Made by a program: the position numbers and the translations under genes
Assembly (NCBI GenBank): GCA_021848165.1
Contig: JAJZMW010000146.1
Span: 1-16,101 of the forward strand
DNA length: 16,101 bases
Direction of reading: 5' to 3'
Origin: Thermoplasmata archaeon
Lineage (GTDB): Archaea; Thermoplasmatota; Thermoplasmata; Lutacidiplasmatales; UBA184
Shown here: positions 6,930-14,627 of the stretch, in pieces
How the letters are laid out: every line of letters starts with the position of its first letter
Numbering within the stretch: the first letter of the stretch is position 1
The notes under the pieces: generated by a model
Database searches by the model: none
What the model was told of the DNA's origin: nothing
The model's input: the letters and a program-made list of their open reading frames with translations, nothing else

Positions 6930-7785
6930 GGACGGCGATCGACTCCCAGGCGAGCAGCACGGGCAATCGACCCCGGTTCGGGTTCTCCCGGAACGTACGC
7001 CGGACGACCCGCAGGGCCCCGCGCGGGCGGCGGAGCGCCTCGGTCACCATCGTGTTCGGGACGACCCGCGTCGCCTCCGCCACCTTCCAGTGGCCGACGT
7101 AGATCCGCCGCCGCTGGTCGAGATACCCCCCGACCGTGTCGGGGATCTGGATGCGGACCCGGGCCGCGGGGGCGTAGGCGCGAGCCCCTCCTTGGAGGCA
7201 CAGCTTCGCGCCGAGGAAGGCGCCGTCGTTGATCGTGTCCCGCGGGAAGATCACCGGAGGGGGCAAGCTCACGAGCAGGAGCTCGTCGGAGAGATGGTTG
7301 CCCCGCCCGTCCCGCAGGATCGCCTCGTGCAGGTTCGCGTGGAACGTCCACAGAAGGGACGCGACCGCCGGCACCACGCGACCGACCCCCTCGTGCGGAG
7401 GTACCGGTCGCGCCATCACCGCGAACGGCGCCGGCCGGTCCGCGGCCTCGTCCAGGAGAGCGGAGACGGATCCGGGTTCGGCGTACGCATCGCCGTTCAG
7501 CAGGACGAGCGCGTCGCCGTGGGCGTGCGCGAGGATCGCGTTGAGGGCGCTCGCCTTCCCGCGGCGTTCCCGCTCGACGATCGGGCGCATCCGCGGTTCG
7601 CGGTCGGCGAGCGACGCCACGATCTCCACGGTCGCGTCGGTGCAGCCGCTCGCCACGACCCAGATCGTCGACCATTCGGCGGTCCCGCCCAGGTCCTGCG
7701 CGAGGAGGGATCGGATCGCGGCTCCGATGGTCGACGCGTCGTTGTGAGCGACGACGCCTCCCACCAGGGAGATGGGAGCGCTCAT
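6817..7785 (-). CDS. Family 2 glycosyltransferase with C-terminal hydrophobic helix
   Basis: 322 residues from the ATG at 7783-7785. LVGGVVAHNDASTIGAAIRS (7-26) is the GT2 N-terminal strand and helix, and VVASGCTDATVEIV (43-56) is the nucleotide-binding turn. ERERRGKASALNAIL (71-85) is the signature 'GKasALN' segment, and LVLLNGDAYAEPGS (93-106) is the metal-site strand. Here the usual D-X-D reads N-G-D, with Asp99 as the likely metal ligand. A typical mid-domain follows (NDGAFLGAKLC, as in the ED/GA region) and then a basic stretch, RQRRRIYVGHW-like, in the position of the Q/RXXRW motif (seen as DQRRRIYVGHWK). Residues near 285-300 (LPVLLAWESIAVLMASW) could be a membrane helix. It should add a sugar to a membrane-bound or secreted glycan. 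It diverges from the GT-C gene and converges on the nucleotidyltransferase gene. Confidence 0.85.
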   Translation of the reverse strand: MSAPISLVGGVVAHNDASTIGAAIRSLLAQDLGGTAEWSTIWVVASGCTDATVEIVASLADREPRMRPIVERERRGKASALNAILAHAHGDALVLLNGDAYAEPGSVSALLDEAADRPAPFAVMARPVPPHEGVGRVVPAVASLLWTFHANLHEAILRDGRGNHLSDELLLVSLPPPVIFPRDTINDGAFLGAKLCLQGGARAYAPAARVRIQIPDTVGGYLDQRRRIYVGHWKVAEATRVVPNTMVTEALRRPRGALRVVRRTFRENPNRGRLPVLLAWESIAVLMASWDRWGRPRDHVRWRRIAPPQRSPAGTERGSART

Positions 7786-7808
7786 GGGGGATCGGTGCCG
7801 TTCCGGAC

Positions 7809-7836
7809 GGCCCGTCCGTATAAAATCGGGCGGGCC
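7809..7836. promoter_or_regulatory. Symmetric divergent promoter: TATAAAAT between 10-bp inverted arms
   Basis: TATAAAAT (7819-7826) is the strongest TATA box in the window. On the plus strand it is 23-30 nt before the ATG at 7849, the spacing of a leaderless archaeal transcript. Read on the minus strand it is ATTTTATA, 34-41 nt before the ATG at 7785. The 10 bases on each side (7809-7818 and 7827-7836) are reverse complements with 9 of 10 matches. A second nested palindrome, CGGACGG-C-CCGTCCG (7804-7818), abuts the box. One box may serve both glycosyltransferase genes, with the arms acting as paired BRE or operator sites. The latter is inference. Confidence 0.6.
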
Positions 7837-7848
7837 GTGGGGCCGGGC

Positions 7849-9210
7849 ATGTCCGCGGGAGCCCCGGCCGCCGGGGCGTTCCCTCCCCCCGGCGTCGGGC
7901 GGGGGGGGCTGACGCCGCTCGCCGCCCGCCTCCTCGTCGCGGGGCTCCTCGTCCGGGAAGCGTTCTCCTTCTGGACCGGCCACCCGTACGACTTCGAGAT
8001 CTGGGTCCGGACCGGCCACGCCGTCGCCGTCGGCGCGAACCCGTACGCCTACTGGCCCCCGGTCCCGGGGGTGAGCTTCGCCTACCTCGGCCAAGAGCTC
8101 CCGTCCGCCGCCTACCTGCCGTTCTGGCCCCTCCTCCTCGGGGGGCTCTACCGGCTCTGGGAGCTCGTGGGGTTCCAGAACCGCTTCGTCCTCTACTTCC
8201 TCCTCAAGCAGCCCCCGATCCTCGCCGACGTGCTCGTCGCCTACCTGCTCTACCGGCTCGCCGGCCGGTGGTCGGGGCGGGTCGGGCCGGCGCTCGAGGC
8301 GCTCGGAGCGTGGTCGTTCTTCCCGTACGCGATCCTGATCTCGGCGGTCTGGGGGCAGTTCGACTCGATCGTCCTCGCCCTCCTCCTCGGGGTCTTCTTC
8401 GTGGAGGAGTCGCTCGCGCGGAACGTTCTCTACGGGGTCGGGATCTTCGTCAAGTTCGTCACCGCGATCTACCTCCCGCTCGAGGCGTTCGTCGCGCGCG
8501 GCTGGCGGAGGCTCGGGGTGCTCGTCGCCGTGGCGATCCCCGTCGCGCTCACGTTCGCGATCTTCGCGGCGCTCGGTTGGGGGACGACGAACCTCATCGC
8601 GGCCTCCGTATCGCAGACCCACGGCGGCGGCGGGGGGATGAACTGGGTCGGCATCGTCACCGCCGGCCCGATCGATCCGTACACCGCCGCGGTGCCGGGG
8701 CTCGATCTCGTCCTGAGCTACCTCTGGATCCCGGCGGTCGTCGCGGCCGGGTTCGTCGCCGCCCGGTGGGCGACGCCGGGCGACGCTCGGTCGCTGCTCC
8801 GGCCGCTGATCCTGGTGACCGCGGTCTTCCTCCTCTTCCGGTTCGGGCTCTACGAGCAGTATCTGGTCTACCTCTTCGCGCTCCTCTTCCTCGACCTCGC
8901 GATCGCGGGCTCGGGCCGTCGCGCGATCGTCCAGGTCCTCTCCGTGAGCGCCTTCGTCTATCTGGTCCTCAACAACGACTTCCTCCTGCGGTTCCTCTCC
9001 CCGCTCAACGCCTCGATCAGTCCGGAGCTGATCTCCCTCGACGCGAGCCCGATCTACGGCACCTTCCGGACCTGGGCCCTGGTCGCCGTGTGCGTCGTGG
9101 TCACGATCGCGCTCGCGCAGGTCGTCTACGTCTACCTCCGCGGGCTCGAGCGGCCCCGGTCCTGGCTCTTCGGGAAGCGGGCCGGGGCCCCCGCGTCGCC
9201 GGTCGAGTGA
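7849..9210 (+). CDS. Polytopic GT-C type glycosyltransferase (mannosyltransferase/DUF2029-like)
   Basis: 453 residues from ATG 7849, placed by the TATA box upstream. Many hydrophobic segments (about 9-11) run through the whole protein. After the first helix comes HPYDFEIWVRTGHAVAVGAN (45-64), then PYAYWPP. The acidic residue (Asp48) in the first extracytoplasmic loop and the 'G-x-NPY' sequence are typical of lipid-linked-sugar-dependent GT-C enzymes such as PIG-M-like and DUF2029 proteins. VWGQFDSIVLALLLG (167-181) is the second signature of that group. Family knowledge: these use dolichyl- or polyprenyl-phosphate sugars on the outer side of the membrane. The gene is followed 12 nt later by a GT4 gene, so both are likely one operon that builds a membrane glycolipid or glycan. 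Exact linkage and sugar are unknown. Confidence 0.8.
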   Translation: MSAGAPAAGAFPPPGVGRGGLTPLAARLLVAGLLVREAFSFWTGHPYDFEIWVRTGHAVAVGANPYAYWPPVPGVSFAYLGQELPSAAYLPFWPLLLGGLYRLWELVGFQNRFVLYFLLKQPPILADVLVAYLLYRLAGRWSGRVGPALEALGAWSFFPYAILISAVWGQFDSIVLALLLGVFFVEESLARNVLYGVGIFVKFVTAIYLPLEAFVARGWRRLGVLVAVAIPVALTFAIFAALGWGTTNLIAASVSQTHGGGGGMNWVGIVTAGPIDPYTAAVPGLDLVLSYLWIPAVVAAGFVAARWATPGDARSLLRPLILVTAVFLLFRFGLYEQYLVYLFALLFLDLAIAGSGRRAIVQVLSVSAFVYLVLNNDFLLRFLSPLNASISPELISLDASPIYGTFRTWALVAVCVVVTIALAQVVYVYLRGLERPRSWLFGKRAGAPASPVE

Positions 9211-9222
9211 GGCCGAGCGTCG

Positions 9223-10350
9223 ATGCGGGTCCTCGAGCTCTCCCTCCGCTACCCGCCCGCGATCGGGGGGGTCGAGGCGACGCTCGAGCAGCTGGTCGCC
9301 GGGTTGCGGGCGGCGGGGGTCGAAGTGGAGGTCGCGACGACCGACCTGCTCCGGACCCGCCCGTTCGCACGGCAGGAGATCCCCCGGGTCGGGGAGGCTC
9401 CCGGGATCCGACGGCACCGGGCCTATCGCTTCGCTCCGGGGCCGCTCGGGCTCGGGATCGCGGCGCCGGGGATGTTCTTCGATGCGATCGAGAGCCCGGC
9501 GCAAATCGTCCACGCGCACGCGTTCGGCTACTCGCCGACCTGGATCGGAGCCCTCGCTCGGCGCCGCCCCGGTCGTCGTCTCGTGATCACGCCCCACGCG
9601 GATCCGGGCCGGGGCCTCCCGGCCTCCGCCCTCTACCACCGGGTCGTCGCCGCGGGGACCCTCCGAACGGCCGACCGGATCGTCGTGCAGAGCGACCGCG
9701 AGCGGCGGTTCCTCCTCTCCCTCGGCGTCGACGAGGCGCGGGTGGTGCGGATCCCGACCGGGATCGACCTGTCGCTCGTCGCGGGGGCGGATCGACCCCC
9801 GGCCTCGGAGACCTGTCGCCTGGTCTCCGTCGGACGCCTCGATCTCGCGCAGAAGGGTCTGGACGTCCTCCTCGCCGCCGTCGCCCTCGCCGCGGCCCGC
9901 GGGCCGGTCTCCCTCCACCTGCTCGGGGACGATTGGGGGGCCGCCGCGATCGTCCGCCGGCTCGCCGACCGGGCGGGGATCGCCGACCGGGTCCGCCTCG
10001 ACATCGCTCCCGACCCCGGGACGATCCAGCGGGCGCTCGCCGCGAGCGACGTCTTCGTGCTCGCCTCCCGGTTCGAATCGTTCCCGCGGGTGCTGCTGGA
10101 GGCGATGGCCGCCGGGCTCCCCATCGTGGCGACGAACGTGGGGGGCGTGGCGGAGCTCGTCGCTCCGGGGTCGAACGCGCTGCTCGTCCCCCCGGGCGAT
10201 GCGCCCGCCCTCGCGGAGGCGATCGGGACGCTGGCGGCGGATCCGGCGCAACGGGCCCGCTTTTCCGCCGTGTCGAGAGAACGGGTCGCGGCGTACGACT
10301 GGCGCCGGATCGTTCCCCAGTATCTTGCGATGTTCCGCTCGCTCGAGTGA
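9223..10350 (+). CDS. Family 4 glycosyltransferase (GT-B fold, retaining)
   Basis: 375 residues, starting 12 nt after the GT-C gene and so co-transcribed. The N-terminal Rossmann half starts MRVLELSLRYPPAIGGVEAT, with the acceptor-side Gly-Gly-Val-Glu at 15-18; VHAHAFGYSP (97-106) and TPHADPG (123-129) are conserved loop positions. The C-terminal half has SVGRLDLAQKGLDVLL (202-217), whose Arg205 and Lys211 contact the donor phosphates, and SRFESFPRVLLEAMAAGLP (282-300) carrying the E-X7-E motif (Glu285 and Glu293), then NVGGVAELV. Length and motif order match full-size GT4 enzymes. It acts in the cytoplasm with a nucleotide-sugar donor, perhaps extending the same glycan as the GT-C protein. 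The specific sugar cannot be read from sequence. Confidence 0.9.
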   Translation: MRVLELSLRYPPAIGGVEATLEQLVAGLRAAGVEVEVATTDLLRTRPFARQEIPRVGEAPGIRRHRAYRFAPGPLGLGIAAPGMFFDAIESPAQIVHAHAFGYSPTWIGALARRRPGRRLVITPHADPGRGLPASALYHRVVAAGTLRTADRIVVQSDRERRFLLSLGVDEARVVRIPTGIDLSLVAGADRPPASETCRLVSVGRLDLAQKGLDVLLAAVALAAARGPVSLHLLGDDWGAAAIVRRLADRAGIADRVRLDIAPDPGTIQRALAASDVFVLASRFESFPRVLLEAMAAGLPIVATNVGGVAELVAPGSNALLVPPGDAPALAEAIGTLAADPAQRARFSAVSRERVAAYDWRRIVPQYLAMFRSLE

Positions 10351-10359
10351 CCGGGGGCG

Positions 10360-11313
10360 CTAGCCGTCGACGAACGTGGGCTCCCCGGGAGCCCCCCCCG
10401 CGGTCCGCTCGAGGAGGCGATCGACCCCGGCCGAGTACTCTCCCCAGCGGGGCCGCCAGCCGAGCCGCCGGAGCCGGGGGGCGTACATCGCCCGACGGGC
10501 CGAGAGGTGGCGGGCGATGATCTCCCCGTAGCGCGCCGTCGCCTCCGCCATCGAGAGGCTGGTCGGCGCCGGCACGCGCAGCCGGTCGGCCAGGTGCCGC
10601 GCGAACTCGCCCCACGGCGCGGGCCGATCGTCGACCACGGTGTAGACGCTCTCCGGCTCGCCTCGCTCGACGAGGGTCGCGAACGCTTCGCCGGTATCCT
10701 CCAGGGAGACGAACGACCACGGGTTGCGCCCGCCCTCGATGAGCCGGTACTCTCCCCGACGCAGGGCGTCGACGATCGGGGGGAACCACGCGCCGGGACC
10801 GTAGACCATCCCCGGGCGGGCGATGACGATCTCGAGGCCGGTGCCGCGCGCGGCGCGTTGCGCTTCGGTCTCCGCGGCGAAGTTGATCGCCGATTCGCCG
10901 AACGGCTCGATCTCCGCGTCCTCGTCCAGGGGACCCTCCGCGTCCCGGTAGACCCAGTAGCCGGAGCCGAGCACGAGCCGCCGGACCCCGGCGCGGTGCG
11001 CGATCCGGACGAGGTTCCGCGCTCCGTCGACGCGCACGGCCCGCACGCGTTCCTCCTCGTCGCCGGCATCCGACGGGTTCGCGGCGACGTGGACGACCGC
11101 GCGGCACCCTCGCAGCGCCCGCTCGAGGGAGGCCGGCTCGAGGATGTCTCCGCGGACCGGCGACCCCCCGTCCCGCCGGACGAGTTCCGCCTGCTCGTCG
11201 CGCCGCACCAGCCCCCGAACGGGGATCGACCGGTTCGCGAGGGAGCGCACGATCGCTCCGCCCAAGAACCCCGCCGCCCCGACGACCAGCACGGTGTCGC
11301 GCTCCTCCGTCAT
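10360..11313 (-). CDS. Extended short-chain dehydrogenase/NAD-dependent epimerase-like protein, atypical active site
   Basis: 317 residues from the ATG at 11311-11313, which overlaps the CHAD gene's stop as ATGA, so translation is coupled. VLVVGAAGFLGGAIVRSL (8-25) is the NAD(P)-binding Gly-X-X-Gly-X-X-Gly turn of extended SDRs. AVVHVAANPSDAG (72-84) and RLVLGSGYWVY (112-122) are the next conserved strands, and IARPGMVYGPG (164-174) is the SDR substrate-loop strand. The usual catalytic Tyr-X-X-X-Lys should fall near residues 143-147, but the sequence reads INFAAE (143-148), so both Tyr and Lys are absent. It may bind NAD(P) without the classic dehydrogenase chemistry, as in atypical SDRs. It ends 9 nt from the convergent GT4 stop. 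Alternatives are a regulatory NAD(P) sensor or a reductase with a shifted active site. Confidence 0.8.
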   Translation of the reverse strand: MTEERDTVLVVGAAGFLGGAIVRSLANRSIPVRGLVRRDEQAELVRRDGGSPVRGDILEPASLERALRGCRAVVHVAANPSDAGDEEERVRAVRVDGARNLVRIAHRAGVRRLVLGSGYWVYRDAEGPLDEDAEIEPFGESAINFAAETEAQRAARGTGLEIVIARPGMVYGPGAWFPPIVDALRRGEYRLIEGGRNPWSFVSLEDTGEAFATLVERGEPESVYTVVDDRPAPWGEFARHLADRLRVPAPTSLSMAEATARYGEIIARHLSARRAMYAPRLRRLGWRPRWGEYSAGVDRLLERTAGGAPGEPTFVDG

Positions 11314-12272
11314 CGGGTCGGGTTCCTCCGTCCGGCCCCGGGTCGGTGCGACGCCGGGGGGAGGCGGGCCGCCCGCCCCCGGGTCGCCGCGCCCAGGTGC
11401 CGCTTCGGCCGAAGGTGAGGGAGCTCCTCCAAAAGGCTCCTTCGGAGGGTCTCCGTCTCGCTCCCGAAGCGCTTCCTCCACGGCGCCCGTGCGCCGTCGG
11501 GGTCGGCCCGGGCGAGATGCTGGGCCAGCACGTCGCGATCGTGGAGGGTGCCGAGACGACGCTGGAGGCGAGCGTAGCGTCGCGGGAAGGTCGATGCGGT
11601 CGCTCCGGCCAGCGCATCCTCCACGTCGGTCAAGTAGCGGAGCCGTCGGACGCGGATGCGCAGCGCGTGGAGGTCGTCGGGCGAGGCGGTGCGGAGCGAG
11701 CGACGGCGGGCCCGGGTCGCGCGCTTGGCGAGGCTCCGTCGCTCCGACGCGAACGCGACCCCCAACGCCGCCCAGTTCCGCTCGGTCCCGATCCCGTCGA
11801 GCTCCGCCTCCGTGCGCTCGTAGAGCCCGCCGTGCCGCTCCGAGCGGAGCGTGGCCCGCAGGAGCTCCCGCCCGGTGCGCGCCCCCTCCCGGAGGTGGAT
11901 CGCGAACCGGTGCATCCGCGCCGTCGGGACCGGCTCCCGGCGCACGAGATCGCTGTAGAGGTCGAGCTCGACATCGAGGTCGCGGACCGACCCCACCAAG
12001 CGGGCGATGCGGCCGAGCCGTCGGGAGAACTCGGCGATCGACGAGCGCCGGCGGATCGGCGCGACCCGCGACCACCACTTCGCCAGCACGCGGAGCCGGC
12101 GCAGGTCGCGATGCAGGTCGTGGAGCTCCGCCGGGCTCGGGTGCGGGTGGGCGATGACGGCGTCGATCGACGCGCGGGCGCGGGCGGCGAGGTCGGACGA
12201 ATAGCGGCCGAGGCGATCGGCCCCCGGGCCGGGGTCGAGGTTCGGGGGCGGCGGGCGCCGAACGACGCGCAC
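11310..12272 (-). CDS. CHAD-domain protein (polyphosphate-binding)
   Basis: 320 residues from the GTG at 12270-12272. The protein is almost all basic helices. HDLHRDLRRLRVLAKWW (51-67) and LHALRIRVRRLRYLTDVED (201-219) are the repeated 'H-x-x-R-x-x-x-(R/K)-x-x-R' helices of CHAD. Each is followed by a matching turn: GSVRDLDVELD (94-104) and LGTLHDRDVLA (240-250). The two halves form the pseudo-symmetric helical bundle whose basic groove binds polyphosphate. Family knowledge: CHAD proteins localise to polyphosphate granules and are often encoded near polyphosphate enzymes. The Arg-rich last 30 residues look disordered. It diverges from the Ppx/GppA gene and is coupled to the downstream SDR-like gene by a 4-nt overlap. 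An adjacent CYTH domain, common in other CHAD proteins, is absent. Confidence 0.85.
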   Translation of the reverse strand: MRVVRRPPPPNLDPGPGADRLGRYSSDLAARARASIDAVIAHPHPSPAELHDLHRDLRRLRVLAKWWSRVAPIRRRSSIAEFSRRLGRIARLVGSVRDLDVELDLYSDLVRREPVPTARMHRFAIHLREGARTGRELLRATLRSERHGGLYERTEAELDGIGTERNWAALGVAFASERRSLAKRATRARRRSLRTASPDDLHALRIRVRRLRYLTDVEDALAGATASTFPRRYARLQRRLGTLHDRDVLAQHLARADPDGARAPWRKRFGSETETLRRSLLEELPHLRPKRHLGAATRGRAARLPPASHRPGAGRRNPTR

Positions 12273-12293
12273 GAGAGCGGCTCCGGCCGTCGC

Positions 12294-12340
12294 GAGCCGC
12301 CCCCGGCTCTAAACGGTGCCCGCCGGGACGGTCCGAGCCG
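12294..12340. promoter_or_regulatory. Shared divergent promoter of CHAD and Ppx/GppA genes
   Basis: The 68-nt divergent gap contains one AT-rich patch, CTCTAAAC (12307-12314), 27-34 nt before the ATG at 12341. On the other strand it reads GTTTAGAG, 35-42 nt before the GTG at 12272. Next to it is a perfect hairpin, GAGCCG-CCCC-CGGCTC (12294-12309). A third GAGCCG copy lies directly before the ATG (12335-12340) and is also complementary to CGGCTC. Co-regulation of the two polyphosphate-related genes through this site is inference. Confidence 0.4.
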
Positions 12341-13936
12341 ATGGTTCAAAGCCCCCGACCGGCTGGCGCGTCCATGGCGCGCCCGAAGCACGAGCTCGGC
12401 TCCCCTCTCCCGACGCTCGCGCCGGCGCACGGCCCGACCACGATCGGGGTGATCGACGTCGGGTCGAACACCGCCCGCCTCGTGGCGTTCGACGCGCATC
12501 CCACCGGGGTCGTGCGGCCGATCTACGAGCTCAAGGAGGTTCCCCGGCTGGGGGCGAAGACCGGCGCCGACGGGTCGCTCTCCCCCGAGGCGATCGCCCG
12601 CGGGCTGGAATCGCTCGCCCGGTTCGCGCGCACGCTCGAGACCCTCGGCGTGCGCCGGACCGTCGCGGCCGCCACGAGCGCCGTCCGCGACGCCCCGAAC
12701 GGCGGAGAATTCGTGAAGGCGGTCCATCGGTCGACCGGCATCGAGCTGCGCGTTCTCTCCGGGAGCGAGGAGGCCCGCTACGACTATCTCGGCGCCGCCA
12801 GCGCCTGGGAGCTCGGCGACGACCTCGTGCTCGACCTCGGGGGGGGCTCCCTCCAGCTGATCGAGACGCGTCGGGGCGAGCTCGCGAACTCGGTGAGCCT
12901 CCCGCTCGGGGCGCTCCGGCTCACGCAGCGGTTCGTTGAGCACGATCCTCCCCGCCCGAGGGAGCTCGAGGCGCTGACGGAGCACGTCCGCCCGGCGATC
13001 CGATCGGCGGTCGCGGCGTTCGGGGGCGCCGGCTACCGTGTCTACGGCCTCGGCGGGACCGTCCGCGCGGTGGCGCGGGCCGCGATCGACCTGCGCGAGT
13101 ACCCCCTGGCGCGGGTCCACGGCTACCCGATCCGCGACCACGACCTGGACGCGCTCGCGGAGCTGATCGCCGACCTGCCGGCGACGAAGCGTCGCTCGCT
13201 GCCCGGCGTCGGCGGCGAACGGGCCGACGTCCTCGACGCCGGGATCGCCGTGCTGCGCGAGGTGATGCGCGCGACGAAGGCGGAGGCGATCTACGCGACC
13301 GGGACCGGCGTCCGCGAGGGGCTCGCGCTCGAGGCGATCGGCGCGGTCCTGCCCGCCGAAGCGATCGCGCTCGCCGCCCGCTCGGTGGCGGCGGCGGCGG
13401 ACCGGTTCTCCTTCTCGATCGATCGCGGGCGGGAGATCGCCGAGCTCGCGGAGGCGCTCTTCGACATGCTCGCCGCGCGGGAGAAGTGGGGCGCGAGCGA
13501 GCGCCTCGCGCTCCGGGTCGCCGCCGAGATGCACGACGCCGGCGTTTCGATCGATCTGTGGCGCCACGCCCACCACTCGGCCTACCTTGTCCGCAACTAT
13601 CCGATCTGGGGGCTCTCCCACCGGGAGACGCTCCTCGCGGCGACGACCGTCGCCCTGCACGCCGGGGACGCGCTGCCCCCCGGGATGCGCAAGGGGTTCG
13701 CGCCGATCCTCAAGTCGAGCGATCAGGCGCTCGCCCGCCGGCTCGGGAGCCTCCTCCAGCTCGCGGGCCTGCTCGCGCCGGCCGGCCCCCGCTTCGCCCT
13801 GGGAGGAGGCGGTTCCGTGCTGAGCGTGAGCTTTTCTCGGCCCGCGGATACGACCCTCCCCCCCCGCGCCATGGAGAAGGCCCGCAAGCCGGTCGAACGC
13901 GAACTCGACATCGAGGTCCGCTACCGAGATGGCTGA
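12341..13936 (+). CDS. ppx: Ppx/GppA-family exopolyphosphatase with HD-like domain
   Basis: 531 residues from ATG 12341; ATG 12374 (Met12) is an alternative start. The actin-like ATPase fold is clear: GVIDVGSNTARLVAF (36-50) is phosphate loop 1, AAATSAVRDAPNG (109-121) is the conserved Arg-containing strand, and SGSEEARYDYLG (140-151) holds the catalytic Glu. VLDLGGGSLQL (163-173) is phosphate loop 2, and YGLGGT (235-240) with GVGGERADVL (289-298) completes the second half. From about residue 340 an all-helical domain carries EMHDAG (396-401) and HHSAYLV (411-417), the HD-like module of full-length Ppx/GppA proteins. Family knowledge: it removes terminal phosphate from polyphosphate or hydrolyses pppGpp. 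Polyphosphate is more likely here, given the CHAD neighbour. It overlaps the next gene by 8 nt, so the three genes are one operon. Confidence 0.9.
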   Translation: MVQSPRPAGASMARPKHELGSPLPTLAPAHGPTTIGVIDVGSNTARLVAFDAHPTGVVRPIYELKEVPRLGAKTGADGSLSPEAIARGLESLARFARTLETLGVRRTVAAATSAVRDAPNGGEFVKAVHRSTGIELRVLSGSEEARYDYLGAASAWELGDDLVLDLGGGSLQLIETRRGELANSVSLPLGALRLTQRFVEHDPPRPRELEALTEHVRPAIRSAVAAFGGAGYRVYGLGGTVRAVARAAIDLREYPLARVHGYPIRDHDLDALAELIADLPATKRRSLPGVGGERADVLDAGIAVLREVMRATKAEAIYATGTGVREGLALEAIGAVLPAEAIALAARSVAAAADRFSFSIDRGREIAELAEALFDMLAAREKWGASERLALRVAAEMHDAGVSIDLWRHAHHSAYLVRNYPIWGLSHRETLLAATTVALHAGDALPPGMRKGFAPILKSSDQALARRLGSLLQLAGLLAPAGPRFALGGGGSVLSVSFSRPADTTLPPRAMEKARKPVERELDIEVRYRDG

Positions 13937-14627
13937 CCCCGGGACGCCGGCCCAGGGGTATCCGGGCCGGCTCATCGTCTTCGAAGGCCTCGACGGCAGC
14001 GGCAAGTCGACGCAGGCCCGCCTCCTCGGCAAGTGGCTGCAGTCGCGCGGCTACCGGGTCTTTCACACCGAGTGGAACTCCTCCGAGCTCGTGAGCGAGT
14101 CGATCCGACGCGGCAAGAAGAAGGGGCTCCTCACGCCCACGACGTTCAGCCTGCTGCACGCGACCGACTTCGCCGACCGGTTCGAGCGGCAGATCCTCCC
14201 GCCGCTGCGCGCCGGCTACCTGGTCGTGTGCGACCGATATTCGTTCACGGCGTTCGCCCGCGACGAGGCGCGCGGATGCGCCCCGACGTGGGTGCGGAAC
14301 CTCTACCTCTTTGCGCCGAAGCCGGACCGGACCTACTACTTCCGGGTCCCCGTCGACGTCACGTTGCGACGCAAGCGGGCGTCGCGCTCGAAGATCTCCT
14401 ACTACGAGGCCGGGATGGACCTCGGCCTCTCCGACCAGACCGAGGAGAGCTACCGGCGGTTCCAGGGGCGGCTCAAGCAGGCCTACGATCGGATGGCCCG
14501 CACCGAGCGGTTCACGATCCTCGACGCGCGGGGCTCGGTCGAAACGATCCAGCAGAGCCTGCGCGCCGACCTCGCGCCGTTGCTCCAAGGGTTCCCGACG
14601 GGGGAGAGGCTGCAGCATGAAGGCTAG
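13929..14627 (+). CDS. Thymidylate-kinase-like P-loop kinase, first of a tandem pair
   Basis: 232 residues; the ATG lies inside the end of the Ppx gene (8-nt overlap). RLIVFEGLDGSGKSTQARLL (14-33) holds an intact Walker A (GLDGSGKST, 20-28). TPTTFSLLHATDFADRFERQ (69-88) and VVCDRY (99-104) match the body of dTMP kinases, including the Asp-Arg-Tyr motif. However, the dTMP-binding 'REPGGT' loop is replaced by HTEWNSSELV (46-55), and the residues after DRY read SFTAFARD (105-112) where the family has the 'AYQ' thymine contact. A conserved ISYYEAGMDLG (156-166) replaces the usual lid region. It should be a cytoplasmic phosphotransferase, but probably not a housekeeping dTMP kinase. A polyphosphate- or nucleotide-related substrate is inferred from its neighbours only. 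Confidence 0.8.
   Translation: MADPGTPAQGYPGRLIVFEGLDGSGKSTQARLLGKWLQSRGYRVFHTEWNSSELVSESIRRGKKKGLLTPTTFSLLHATDFADRFERQILPPLRAGYLVVCDRYSFTAFARDEARGCAPTWVRNLYLFAPKPDRTYYFRVPVDVTLRRKRASRSKISYYEAGMDLGLSDQTEESYRRFQGRLKQAYDRMARTERFTILDARGSVETIQQSLRADLAPLLQGFPTGERLQHEG

Noticed and set aside
6817..10251. A 1144-residue open frame on the minus strand
   Set aside because: Only its last 322 residues, from the ATG at 7785, look like a protein. The rest is Arg/Asp/Glu/Pro-rich antisense to the GT-C and GT4 genes, kept open by high GC.
11630..14032. An 800-residue minus-strand frame opposite Ppx
   Set aside because: Antisense to the Ppx gene and out of frame with CHAD; its composition is charged and repetitive with no domain.
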